DNA of 64,000 bases from Bacteroidales bacterium UBA1680 (lineage in GTDB: Bacteria > Bacteroidota > Bacteroidia > Bacteroidales > UBA932): positions 62,001 to 126,000 of the forward strand of contig DCKG01000005.1 of the NCBI GenBank assembly GCA_002320605.1, in the 5' to 3' direction. The translations under genes and the position numbers were made by a program. The notes under the pieces are model-generated. The model was not told where the DNA came from. It searched no databases and saw only the letters and a program-made list of their open reading frames with translations. Positions 53,294 through 61,256 of the stretch are shown here, piece by piece (within the stretch, counting starts at the first letter, position 1; each line of letters opens with the position of its first letter).

Positions 53294-54843
53294 TTGCCCG
53301 CCTCCTCTTTTCCGGTGTAGATGAGGAACCTGTGGACATAGACATCGATTCCTGGCTCTTTGTTCACGAATTTGAACGTGAGCGTGTGCTTGCCTTCAGG
53401 CAGGTTGTATTTATAGAATATCTCGCTGCTCGCTCCATTCCCCTTAGTCGGATTCTTGCAAGTGGCGGCAAGCTTGCCATCCAGATAAGTCTCAATCACT
53501 CCGACCAGGCCATGATCCTTGTAGCCTTTATCCTTCTTGTATGACGCTGCGACCACGATTCCGTTCCCTTCGAACTCGAATTTCTGGAACTGGCTGAAGG
53601 TCTTCCAGAAGCGCACGAGTTTCTTAGGATAATGCCCCTCGAAGGATTTCTCATAGCGGACTGTCTGAGGTGACTGCGTCTTGATGGTGACATATTCATC
53701 GCCAACCCTGCCTCCATTGAGCTCTATCACCTTCAGCGCCTGATCGAATGAATATTCAGAAGCTTTGTTGAAAGAAATGTCGGTGTAGACGAACGGCCTG
53801 TCTGCCACGATGTCCAGAGGCTGTCTCCATACTTCCGGAATATTGCTGTAGCCAAGCATCGTGCCAAGTATGCCGCCGGCGGAAGCAGGGTTGCAATCCG
53901 AGTCCTGGCCGCAGCGAGTCGATATGTCTATCGTCTTCGCAAAATCTTTATCGCCGTAAAGCAGGCCTATCAATATGTAGCCGCTGTTCACGACCGCATC
54001 TATGTTGAATGCGTTGAAAACTCCGTCCGGGCAGCCGATGTCCTCGCCATATTCATTGTTGAAAAGCGCCCATGTCGTCTTCCAGTCGGCAGGGTACTGC
54101 TTGTGCCATTTTATTATGCTTGCCATCGCCTTATAGTACTTGCTCTGCTTCGGAATCGTCTTGAGAGCTTCCGTCACGACATAATCCATATCGTCGCTGA
54201 CGAATGCCAGGGCGTACATCGCGGCGACGTAGACCCCGCCGTACCAGCCGTCTCCATAATTCATGATATGTCCTATGCCGTCGCTGTAATGCACGGCAGC
54301 GTTGACCATCCCGGGAGCCATAAGCCCTGCATAATCGGCCTCGATCTGGAAATCGATGTCATCTGCATGGGGGTTGTTCTCCCAATAGCCGGATTCAGGG
54401 GGCATTATGCCGTTCAGTATGTTGTACCGGCCTTGCTTGTTGGCATGCCAGAGAGGATACGGCGCATTGGCATAAGCCTTCGCGAAAGACTCTATAGGGG
54501 CATCCAGCCCTTCTTTCTGGAAAACCTCGACGAAGGTGAGGTCCATGTAGATGTCGTCGTAGAGTCCCGGCGAATGGTCGAAATACCATTTCACGCTGTT
54601 TTCGTTCCAGCCTATTTTCACTTCGTCTCCGATAATTCCGCTGTATTTGAATTCGGTCGGCCCGCCGTAAGTGCATCCGATTGCCTGGCCTCCCCAGCCG
54701 CCTCTAATCTTGTCCATGAGGACTTCTTTGCTCAGTTTCACTGAAGAACCCGGGGTTGCGGCCGGCAAATGGACCGAGCACAAAAGGAAAAGAGCCCAAA
54801 ACACCAAGCCTGGGGCTCTTGAAATGATTTTTTTTGTATCCAT
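53290..54843 (-). CDS. ADP-ribosylglycohydrolase-fold protein, secreted
   Basis: 517 residues with a signal peptide ('LFLLCSVHLPAA'). The DraG/ARH fold is visible: 'KIRGGWGGQAIGCTYGGPTEF', 'YDDIYMDLTFVEVF' (metal-binding DD), 'HADDIDFQIEADYAGL', 'RCGQDSDCNPASAGGILGTMLG' (second metal site). A C-terminal beta-domain (~400-510, 'YIKTQ...HTLTFKFVNKEPGIDVYVHRF') looks like a carbohydrate-binding or NPCBM-type module. Secretion and the company of GH106/GH28 argue against ADP-ribose as substrate; such proteins are common in glycan loci and some ADP-ribosylglycohydrolase-like members may act on glycosidic bonds. First gene of the operon. Confidence 0.8.
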   Translation of the reverse strand: MDTKKIISRAPGLVFWALFLLCSVHLPAATPGSSVKLSKEVLMDKIRGGWGGQAIGCTYGGPTEFKYSGIIGDEVKIGWNENSVKWYFDHSPGLYDDIYMDLTFVEVFQKEGLDAPIESFAKAYANAPYPLWHANKQGRYNILNGIMPPESGYWENNPHADDIDFQIEADYAGLMAPGMVNAAVHYSDGIGHIMNYGDGWYGGVYVAAMYALAFVSDDMDYVVTEALKTIPKQSKYYKAMASIIKWHKQYPADWKTTWALFNNEYGEDIGCPDGVFNAFNIDAVVNSGYILIGLLYGDKDFAKTIDISTRCGQDSDCNPASAGGILGTMLGYSNIPEVWRQPLDIVADRPFVYTDISFNKASEYSFDQALKVIELNGGRVGDEYVTIKTQSPQTVRYEKSFEGHYPKKLVRFWKTFSQFQKFEFEGNGIVVAASYKKDKGYKDHGLVGVIETYLDGKLAATCKNPTKGNGASSEIFYKYNLPEGKHTLTFKFVNKEPGIDVYVHRFLIYTGKEEAGK

Positions 54844-54883
54844 AAATTGTGTTTCAAAAATTAACTTGCAGTTACTACTGTTG

Positions 54884-54913
54884 CAAATATATTAAAACAC
54901 TCTCGGATTTCAA
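54884..54913 (-). promoter_or_regulatory. Promoter of the six-gene pectin operon
   Basis: Minus strand: TTG (54913-54911) and TATATTTG (54891-54884) with a 19-bp spacer; the start codon at 54843 follows after ~40 bp. Exact -7 consensus. Confidence 0.75.
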
Positions 54914-54918
54914 TGTCA

Positions 54919-54936
54919 TTTGCGCAAACGTTGTCA
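54919..54936. promoter_or_regulatory. LacI-like half-palindrome upstream of the pectin operon promoter
   Basis: TTTGCGCAAA (54919-54928) is a perfect 10-bp palindrome and overlaps CGCAAACGTT (54923-54932), the same 10-mer found at 28445 in the SusC/protease gap. It lies just upstream of the -33 element. Confidence 0.4.
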
Positions 54937-55102
54937 CTAATTTCTATTGCTCCCTCACATTACAACGACTTAGCCGCTCAGTGTACTGCACCACGCTTTC
55001 AGACAGAGAACATCTCACAGAGCCACTCCCACTACATACTGATAATATCCCTTATTGCGGTTCCATCTCTGACACCGTCTGGAGGATTTTTCCCTTTCTT
55101 TC

Positions 55103-55195
55103 ATGTTCTCCAACTACAAGGCCATGAAGCCCTATACCGCCATAGTTGATTCCATCAAGACGAGTTCGATGACGAAGCTTGAAGGGTTAATCTGA
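55103..55195 (+). other. Small possible coding remnant in the 54.9-55.3 kb gap
   Basis: The ~450-bp gap between the pectin operon promoter and the tRNA-Leu terminator has no clear gene. Within it, ATG 55103 opens 30 codons with plausible protein-like composition ('FSNYKAMKPYTAIVDS', 'SSMTKLEGLI'), which could be the 3' end of a lost gene. The frame upstream is closed by a stop at about 55070. No homologue is recognised, so this is weak. Confidence 0.2.
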
Positions 55196-55341
55196 ATAAT
55201 TTATAATGGACGAATATCAAAATTATTTTACTTTGTTCAGCATAATCAACAAAATTATCGTATCTTATGTGACCATAAAAGCATAGAAGTTATGGACTTG
55301 ATTTATAGGTAAACGAGGTTTGAGGTTTTTAATTGAAATAA

Positions 55342-55373
55342 TTGCGCCTTGCCGGAAAGTTGGCAAGGCGCAA
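55342..55373 (-). terminator. Terminator hairpin after tRNA-Leu
   Basis: A 12-bp perfect stem (TTGCGCCTTGCC / GGCAAGGCGCAA) with an 8-base loop, about 40 bp past the tRNA on the minus strand. The tail on that strand is AATTATTTC, only partly T-rich; the strong stem still makes termination likely. Confidence 0.65.
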
Positions 55374-55414
55374 AAAAGTCCATCACCACAAGGGACAACA
55401 GCCCCTCAATCTAG

Positions 55415-55497
55415 TGCGGTAGGTGAGACTCGAACTCACACAGGCTTACGCCCACTACCCCCTCAAAGTAGCGTGTATACCATTTCACCACTACCGC
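55415..55497 (-). tRNA. tRNA-Leu (anticodon GAG)
   Basis: Minus strand cloverleaf of the long-variable-arm type: acceptor GCGGTAG/CTACCGC, anticodon arm CTACT-TTGAGGG-GGTAG with anticodon GAG, T arm GTGAG-TTCGAGT-CTCAC, discriminator A at 55415. CCA is not encoded. A consensus promoter lies just upstream. Confidence 0.93.
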
Positions 55498-55515
55498 ATT
55501 TCTGAAAGGTGAATG

Positions 55516-55546
55516 CAAAGGTAACGGAATATTCGTAAATAGCAAA
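55516..55546 (-). promoter_or_regulatory. Promoter of tRNA-Leu
   Basis: Minus strand TTTG (55546-55543) and TACCTTTG (55523-55516) with a 19-bp spacer, ending 18 bp before the tRNA 5' end. Confidence 0.75.
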
Positions 55547-55578
55547 ACTTTTCTGCGGAAAAAGTTCAGGAAAAATTC

Positions 55579-55608
55579 TTGCCTATCCGGAATTTATGGC
55601 TAACTTTG
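55579..55608 (+). promoter_or_regulatory. Promoter of rpsP-rimM
   Basis: TTG at 55579-55581 and TAACTTTG at 55601-55608, 19-bp spacer; leader of about 90 bases to the rpsP ATG. Divergent from the tRNA-Leu promoter 30 bp away. Confidence 0.78.
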
Positions 55609-55703
55609 TACGTTCTCTGAGGTGAAATCCATTCTCCGACAAGAGAAAGGCTCTCACGAGCTGGGAGCGACAGGTAAATATTAATTTAAAAAACAGATTC
55701 ACA

Positions 55704-56276
55704 ATGGCTGTTAAAATCAGACTTCAACGCCACGGTAAGAAGAATTTCGCATTCTTCCACATTGTCGTGGCAGACACTCGCGCACCTCGCGACGGACGTT
55801 ACATTGAACAACTCGGAACTTACAACCCGAACACCAATCCGGCAACCATCACTCTCGATTCCGAGAAAGCACTGAACTGGCTTAAGGTTGGAGCACAGCT
55901 TACGCTCGTAACCCGCAGGCTGCTCTCTTACGAGGGGGTTCTCCTGAGGTTCCATCTTCAGAAAGGCGTAGACAAAGGCGCTCTCACTCAGGAGCAGGCC
56001 GACCAGAAATGGAATGCCTGGAAAGCTCAGAGGGATGCTAAGATAGAGGCCAAAAAGGCGGGCATCGCACAAAGCAAGCAGACTAAGGCTAAGGCTGCCC
56101 TTGACGCAGAAAAGAAAGTCAATGCCGAAAGGGCTGAGGCTCTCGCAAAGAAAGCCGAGGAGCTTGCGGAGAAAGAGCGCAAGGCTGCTGAGGAAGCTGC
56201 CGCCGCCAAGGCTGCCGCAGAGGCTGCTGATGGACCTGCTGCTGAAAGCGCACCAGAAGCTAAGCCAGAGGCTTAA
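55704..56276 (+). CDS. rpsP: 30S ribosomal protein S16 with long C-terminal extension
   Basis: 190 residues. Residues 1-~85 are the S16 core ('VKIRLQRHGKKNFAFFHIVVADTRAPRDGRYIEQLGTYNPN', 'ALNWLKVGAQLTLVTRRLLSYEGVLLRFH'). From ~110 to the end it is an Ala/Lys/Glu-rich helix, likely coiled ('KKVNAERAEALAKKAEELAEKERKAAEEAAAAKAAAEAAD'). Most bacterial S16 proteins are 75-100 residues; the extension is a feature of Bacteroidota. S16 is an assembly protein of the 30S body. Codons are those of a highly expressed gene. rimM follows at 3 bp. Confidence 0.95.
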   Translation: MAVKIRLQRHGKKNFAFFHIVVADTRAPRDGRYIEQLGTYNPNTNPATITLDSEKALNWLKVGAQLTLVTRRLLSYEGVLLRFHLQKGVDKGALTQEQADQKWNAWKAQRDAKIEAKKAGIAQSKQTKAKAALDAEKKVNAERAEALAKKAEELAEKERKAAEEAAAAKAAAEAADGPAAESAPEAKPEA

Positions 56277-56279
56277 ACG

Positions 56280-56804
56280 ATGTCCGAGGCAAGAGCAGAT
56301 CTTCTGTGCGTTGCCAGGGTGTTGAAATCCAACGGAACCAATGGCGAAGTCATCATGGGCTTTCGCGAATATGCTCCAGAGGAAATAAATCTAGAGGAAC
56401 CGCTGTACATCTATTTTGATGGGCTCGCGGTTCCTTTTTTCATTGAATCTTTCTCGATAAAAGGCAGCCGGGCTGCCGTCAGGCTTACTAGCGTAAGGTG
56501 CCTCGCTGATGCAGAAGAGCTGGAAGGGAGGGAGATTTTCGCCAAAAAAGATGCGATAAATGAATATGACGACGGCGAGGGTGTACTGTCTCCGGACGAC
56601 CTCATTGGCTGGACTGTGCTGAATGAGAATGGGAAAATGGTTGGGGCGGTCTCCGGCTGGGAGGATATTCCGGGGAATACGTGTCTTTATGTCCGGCTGG
56701 GAAATGGCGCGGAATCAATGATTCCTTTCAACGATGCTCTCATCGTCCAGATTGATGAGGATAACAAAAAAATAGCCCTCCATATTCCAGAAGGGCTGAT
56801 TTAA
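56280..56804 (+). CDS. rimM: 16S rRNA processing / ribosome maturation factor RimM
   Basis: 174 residues. N-terminal RimM beta-barrel ('LLCVARVLKSNGTNGEVIMGF', the 'G..G.GEV' signature) and C-terminal PRC-barrel ('DDLIGWTVLNENGKMVGAVSGWEDIPGN...MIPFNDALIVQIDEDNKKIALHIPEGLI'). It assists 30S head maturation together with S19. It follows rpsP by 3 bp, the usual pairing. Its last ~30 bp also encode a terminator for the convergent gene. Confidence 0.92.
   Translation: MSEARADLLCVARVLKSNGTNGEVIMGFREYAPEEINLEEPLYIYFDGLAVPFFIESFSIKGSRAAVRLTSVRCLADAEELEGREIFAKKDAINEYDDGEGVLSPDDLIGWTVLNENGKMVGAVSGWEDIPGNTCLYVRLGNGAESMIPFNDALIVQIDEDNKKIALHIPEGLI
56765..56797 (-). terminator. Terminator of the DUF975 gene, inside the rimM 3' end
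   Basis: Minus strand AGCCCT (56797-56792) pairs with AGGGCT (56779-56774) around a 12-base loop and is followed by A then TTTTTTTG (56773-56765). It lies 22 bp past the DUF975 stop, within rimM codons. Confidence 0.7.
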
Positions 56805-56818
56805 TCGTACAACACCGA

Positions 56819-57589
56819 TTATTTTGGCATGTAATCTTCTGGGTTCTCAGAAGCCTTAGGGGCTTCAGGGGCAGGTGTGGTGGAGGCTGGAGCCGCAGGA
56901 GCATATTCGGAAGCAGCCTTTTCCGCATTCCTACGCATCAGATAGTCATGCTTCACATCCTGATAGAATGCATGCTGACAGGCCTGGGCGTAAGGAAAGA
57001 ACCACAGGAGGCCTATTCCCAGAGTCAGAATCGAAAGCAGGAACCAGCCTATCAGGCTAAGATAAAGATAGAACAAATCGTACTTCCGCCCTTTCATCAT
57101 CGCCATGCTCAGCTCAATGGACTTGTTCACGGAAAGCTCCGGATAATCCTCCAGAACATAGTACGTCATGGCGTATGACAATGCCTTTATTATGCCTGGA
57201 ACGACGAGCAGCAATGACCACAGGACAGTATAGATGCCCCTGAGCAGGGCAGCCCACACGTGACGCCAGTAATTGCCAAGACCAATCCGGAACATATTCC
57301 CGACAACTCTTCCGTCGCCACTCTGACTCATCACTTTAAAAGAAATGACGTACCCCAGCTGGAGCGGATTGATGAAGAATATGCTGAGAATCCAGATAAG
57401 AGGCGTGAAACGATTCTGCGCAGCGGTAATAGATTCAAGATCCGTAGGATCCTTGAGGATCATAGCGTAAATCGGCGTGACCAGTGCATAAGAAATCAGA
57501 AGCAGAATGAGAATTCCAAGGACAGCCTGAGCCCAATTCCCTTTCAAAGAGGCCAGAGCCTCGTTTTTGTATTGTACGTTTTCTTTCAT
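56819..57589 (-). CDS. DUF975-family membrane protein
   Basis: 256 residues. Starts 'MKENVQYKNEALASLKGNWAQAV', a conserved opening of DUF975 proteins, then about five membrane segments ('LGILILLLISYALVTPIYAMIL', 'FTPLIWILSIFFINPLQLGYV', 'LWSLLLVVPGIIKALSYAMTYYVL', 'LFYLYLSLIGWFLLSILTLGIGLLWFFPYAQ'). C-terminal tail rich in Ala, Pro and Thr. Integral inner-membrane protein of unknown function. Single gene, convergent with rimM (14 bp between stops). Confidence 0.82.
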   Translation of the reverse strand: MKENVQYKNEALASLKGNWAQAVLGILILLLISYALVTPIYAMILKDPTDLESITAAQNRFTPLIWILSIFFINPLQLGYVISFKVMSQSGDGRVVGNMFRIGLGNYWRHVWAALLRGIYTVLWSLLLVVPGIIKALSYAMTYYVLEDYPELSVNKSIELSMAMMKGRKYDLFYLYLSLIGWFLLSILTLGIGLLWFFPYAQACQHAFYQDVKHDYLMRRNAEKAASEYAPAAPASTTPAPEAPKASENPEDYMPK

Positions 57590-57618
57590 ATTTGGTTAAT
57601 GATTGGTTGAGCAGAATA

Positions 57619-58356
57619 TTAATATTCAATATGCACGCTAGCCGTCAGGTTGTCAAGGCAAAAACTACGAGGGAAATCCACCCTGTTCGTCTCAACGGTG
57701 AATTTCAATGCATCGACGAATCCAAGCGAGCTAAGATCCACTTCAGTCCACTTCGTTATGACGGTCCTCTTCATGCTGTCATCCCGAACCAGATCGACGT
57801 TCACGGATTTTACCGCTGCCTTATTCAAATATCCAGTGACAGTTACGGTAAGGTAATCGCCATCCTGCAAAGGCTTGTCTTCTATTGCCTTGAGGGTCTT
57901 GCTAACATTATCTATGTAAAGACCTTTCATGGAGCAAGTTCCTACATCATAGCCACTCAAAAATATCTGCCAGTCATATTCCTGGCTCGCAGGATAAAAG
58001 AATACGGCATAAACTTTCGAATCAAAAGCTCCTGCGCCCGGCCCTGCGGAAGAATAATCCGAAATGCCTGTCTTTTCTGCATCCAGAGAATCCTTTTTCA
58101 TCGATAGGCAGAATCCGCCATTGAAAATGGAATTATTTTCATCGTAACTGGAATTAAGACAGGAAAATTCATCGGTAAGAATCTGCTTCGCGAATCGCAG
58201 GCTGTCTTTGAAATATTGAGCGACCAGCTGATCATTGGAGGCATAGCCGTCAAAATTCCCAATGATGGTGTAATCAGACTTCGAAACCCCTGAACCTAGG
58301 CAGGACGTCGCAAAGATAGCGGCGGAAGCAAGCATAATAAGAGTTAAGTTTTTCAT
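57619..58356 (-). CDS. DUF4465-family lipoprotein
   Basis: 245 residues from ATG 58356 (ATG 58362 is equally possible). Lipobox 'SAAIFATSC' (Cys about 19). The body matches DUF4465: 'FNGGFCLSMKKD', 'GAFDSKVYAVFFYP', 'MKGLYIDNVSKTLKAIED' and the ending 'ALKFTVETNRVDFPRSFCLDNLTA'. Members are predicted surface beta-sandwich proteins, often found with corrinoid or metal uptake genes, but nothing of that kind is here. A consensus -7 (TATTTTTG, 58385-58378) lies 22 bp upstream. Confidence 0.78.
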   Translation of the reverse strand: MKNLTLIMLASAAIFATSCLGSGVSKSDYTIIGNFDGYASNDQLVAQYFKDSLRFAKQILTDEFSCLNSSYDENNSIFNGGFCLSMKKDSLDAEKTGISDYSSAGPGAGAFDSKVYAVFFYPASQEYDWQIFLSGYDVGTCSMKGLYIDNVSKTLKAIEDKPLQDGDYLTVTVTGYLNKAAVKSVNVDLVRDDSMKRTVITKWTEVDLSSLGFVDALKFTVETNRVDFPRSFCLDNLTASVHIEY

Positions 58357-58377
58357 TATCATTTCTTTTAATCTGTA

Positions 58378-58385
58378 CAAAAATA
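58378..58385 (-). promoter_or_regulatory. Probable -7 element of the DUF4465 gene
   Basis: Minus-strand TATTTTTG, exact match to TAnnTTTG, 22 bp before the ATG at 58356. The -33 side is AT-rich without a clear TTTG. Confidence 0.5.
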
Positions 58386-58440
58386 ATAAAAATACTTATT
58401 CCCAAATCCCCGACTTCAAAATGCTTGCATCATATTCATT

Positions 58441-59778
58441 TCATTTCCCCGAAGGAGCATCTAATTTGTATTCCGGATGCTTCCCGGAGGAAAGAGCAAG
58501 CCCGACCGAAAGCAGGAAAGAAACAATGCAGACGCCAACGAACATCAGTTCCACTTTCACAGGACCGGTTTCCATCGCCGATGACTCCAGGATACCGCCT
58601 GCGGACATTTTGAAGAACATGAGCCCAAGGTTCTGAACCCAATATATTAATGAATATGCCGTACCCAGCACTTTGTCTGGCACTATCTTCGGTACGCTAG
58701 GCCACATGGCGGCAGGCACCAGCGAATAGCCGAAGCCAAGGAATATCATGCTCAGGTAGCCGAAAAGCGGCCTTCCGGCAGGGGCGAAGGCCAGTAGCAG
58801 GTGGGCGATGAAAGCCAGGATGGCCCCAAGAACCATCCAGCGAGTCCCCTTCCCTGCTTTATCGACCATGATTCCGAACAGCGGAGCGAAAATAACGGTT
58901 GCGAATGGAAGCATGGAAACCATCCAGCTGGCAGCCTCTACCGGAACCTCGAACCGTGGAATCAGGATGGCACTTGCGAATTTCTTGAAAGAGACTATGC
59001 TGCTGTAGAAAAACACGCACAGCAAGGCTATCATTATGAACTCTTTATTCTTCAGGAGCCCAAACACGTCCTTGAAGGAGAATTTGTCCTCCTGCGCCAT
59101 GTCCACGTGGTCGCGAAGACCAGCCTGCTTGTCGAAACGAGCGTCCATGGCAACGAAAATAGCCCATAGAATCATTCCTGCCAGCATCAACATCAATCCC
59201 AAGAATGCAGGACGGGCCGTCTCTGCCAATGAATATATCTCCCCGGGAGCCTTGGTAGCGACTAGGCGAGGAGAGATTATTAAGGCGAAAGCTGTCCCGA
59301 GCCTTGCGATTGCAAGCTGCAGGCCCATGGCGAAGGCAATGGGACCATCTTTGAACCATTTGGCGATGGAGCGAGTCACAGCGACTCCGGCGATTTCGCT
59401 TCCCAAGCCAAATATCATGCAGCCGATATAAGCTATTGCAATCGAGCTTTTCGGCGGCAGACCGGAAGTTATTGCCCAAGTGACCAAGGCAGCACCACCG
59501 GCCATCAAGCCGACGAAGATTGAGCCTGTAATGCGGACGCCCCACTTGTCGAGGAGCATGCCGCATATTACCAGTCCGCCGAATATGCAGAGAACCGAAT
59601 AGCCACTGGCATAAAGACCATAATTGGCTGAATTCCAGCCTAATTCAAGACATTCCGGATGTTCGAAAAGATGCGACAGAGTGGAGAACATGTCGTCGAA
59701 GTAGTACGATGCGAACATCGGCACCACAAGGCATGCCAGCGCCAGCCAGCACAAAATCCCCCCCTTTCTCTGCGACAT
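58441..59778 (-). CDS. Major facilitator superfamily transporter
   Basis: 445 residues with about 12 membrane helices. MFS signatures: 'GMLLDKWGVRITGSIF' (loop 2-3, G-x-L-x-D-x-x-G-x-R), 'ARLGTAFALIISPRL', and 'FGIMVDKAGKGTRW' in the second half. It shares many segments with the upstream MFS gene ('GYSLVPAAMWPSVPKI', 'AKWFKDGPIAFAMGLQLAIARLG'), so the two arose by duplication. The genes are 2 bp apart, an operon. No substrate-specific motif is recognised; the pair is far from any metabolic partner. Confidence 0.88.
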   Translation of the reverse strand: MSQRKGGILCWLALACLVVPMFASYYFDDMFSTLSHLFEHPECLELGWNSANYGLYASGYSVLCIFGGLVICGMLLDKWGVRITGSIFVGLMAGGAALVTWAITSGLPPKSSIAIAYIGCMIFGLGSEIAGVAVTRSIAKWFKDGPIAFAMGLQLAIARLGTAFALIISPRLVATKAPGEIYSLAETARPAFLGLMLMLAGMILWAIFVAMDARFDKQAGLRDHVDMAQEDKFSFKDVFGLLKNKEFIMIALLCVFFYSSIVSFKKFASAILIPRFEVPVEAASWMVSMLPFATVIFAPLFGIMVDKAGKGTRWMVLGAILAFIAHLLLAFAPAGRPLFGYLSMIFLGFGYSLVPAAMWPSVPKIVPDKVLGTAYSLIYWVQNLGLMFFKMSAGGILESSAMETGPVKVELMFVGVCIVSFLLSVGLALSSGKHPEYKLDAPSGK

Positions 59779-59780
59779 AA

Positions 59781-61175
59781 CTATTTCTGAATATTCGGAA
59801 GCTCAAGCCCGTAACTCTTCGCCTTGTCTTCCCTCTTAAGGAATATGCTGAGAATCAGAGCGAGAACGCCAAAGCTTGCGAATACCAGCATTGGCACGAA
59901 ATAACTGCCAGTGGAAGCCCGAAGATACCCGATGAGCATAGGGACGAAGCAAAGCCCGACGTTCTGAACCCAGAAGATAAGGCAATATGACGAACCAAGT
60001 ATCTTCTCGTCGATAATTTTAGGCACGCTCGGCCACATGGCCGCAGGGACGAGGGAGAAGCTGACTCCGAGAATCACTATCAGCGTCATAGCGAACCACT
60101 TTTGAGGATAAGCCGGAAGAATGAAAGCGAAGCTCAGATGGCACGCTATCATGATTATCGCCCCCCACATCATCATGGTAGCACCCTTCCCTACCCTGTC
60201 CAGGAATATTCCCAGAACCGGAGTCAGGCACATAGCCAGAATTGGAAAGAAGCTGAACATTCTTGAAGCGGCAGCAGCGTCAATGCCCAAAGTTTCCTGC
60301 AGGTAGTTCGGAGCATACCTCTGGAATGGGAATATGGCTGAATAGTACAGCACGCACAGAAGGGCAATCAGCCAGAACATCTTGCTCTTGAAGATGGCCC
60401 CAAGGTCACTGATGTGGAATTCGTCTTCCGGATCTTTCTCGTAAGTGGCCTTGCCAGCGGCAACCAGCTGCTTGTCCAGCTTGGAATCCATGACGTTGAA
60501 CACCAAGAAATTAATCAAGCCTATTATCAACAGGCAGGCGCAGAAAAGCACCGAAGCTACCACAGTGTCGCCAGAGTCGATTATCCCGTCGGCATTGCCG
60601 AACTTGTCAGCGAGCAGAGGAGAAATCCACATCACGGCGAAAACGCCCAGCCTGGCTATGGCCATCTCCAAGCCCATGGCAAGAGCCATCTCTTTACCTT
60701 TGAACCACTTGGCAATGGCCTTGGAAACGGTCGTCCCCGCCATTTCGCAGCCACAGCCGAATATCATGAAGCCAAGAGCGGCCATCTTGGCGCTCCCTGG
60801 CATTGCCACCCACCATGTGTTCAGCCAGTTGCAGAAGCCGGTCGTCTGGAACCAGTCGCTCACACCGACATATTTGATCAGGGCTCCTGCGACCATGAGG
60901 GAAGCGGAAAGCGCTCCGGTGAACCTGACTCCCATCTTGTCCAGGATGATGCCGGCTATTATCAGGAAACCACAGACATTCAAGATGTATTCAGCTGCAG
61001 CATATGTACCGAACACGCCGCTGTCCCAACCACGCTGGGATTCGACGAGCGACTTCAGAGGCGAGAGCACATCCACGAACATGTACCCGAAAAACATCAT
61101 CAGCGCAATCAGAATCAGCGCCGCCCACCTGGCGGCAGGATAGTCATTGAGAAATTGCCTTACTTTTTCTGCCAT
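59781..61175 (-). CDS. Major facilitator superfamily transporter (paralogue)
   Basis: 464 residues, about 12 helices. Motifs: 'GIILDKMGVRFTGALS', 'AKWFKGKEMALAMGLEMAIARLG', 'LGIFLDRVGKGATMM', 'FSLVPAAMWPSVPKII'. The paralogue 2 bp downstream has the same pattern, so both may form a functional pair or transport related solutes. Substrate unknown. Divergent from dxs across an 81-bp gap. Confidence 0.88.
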   Translation of the reverse strand: MAEKVRQFLNDYPAARWAALILIALMMFFGYMFVDVLSPLKSLVESQRGWDSGVFGTYAAAEYILNVCGFLIIAGIILDKMGVRFTGALSASLMVAGALIKYVGVSDWFQTTGFCNWLNTWWVAMPGSAKMAALGFMIFGCGCEMAGTTVSKAIAKWFKGKEMALAMGLEMAIARLGVFAVMWISPLLADKFGNADGIIDSGDTVVASVLFCACLLIIGLINFLVFNVMDSKLDKQLVAAGKATYEKDPEDEFHISDLGAIFKSKMFWLIALLCVLYYSAIFPFQRYAPNYLQETLGIDAAAASRMFSFFPILAMCLTPVLGIFLDRVGKGATMMMWGAIIMIACHLSFAFILPAYPQKWFAMTLIVILGVSFSLVPAAMWPSVPKIIDEKILGSSYCLIFWVQNVGLCFVPMLIGYLRASTGSYFVPMLVFASFGVLALILSIFLKREDKAKSYGLELPNIQK

Positions 61176-61243
61176 CGTATCAAGTTTTATTTATTTCCTA
61201 ACAGCAACGAAGCGTAAAGTTAAAAAAAGTCGGAATAATATCG

Positions 61244-61251
61244 TAATTTTG
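61244..61251 (+). promoter_or_regulatory. -7 element directly before dxs
   Basis: TAATTTTG, exact consensus, only 5 bp before the dxs ATG at 61257. The transcript would begin at or within a few bases of the start codon. Confidence 0.6.
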
Positions 61252-61256
61252 CATTC

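Noticed and set aside
55415..55497. tRNA-Leu as an attachment site of a mobile element
   Set aside because: No integrase nearby and no second copy of the tRNA 3' end seen within the window.
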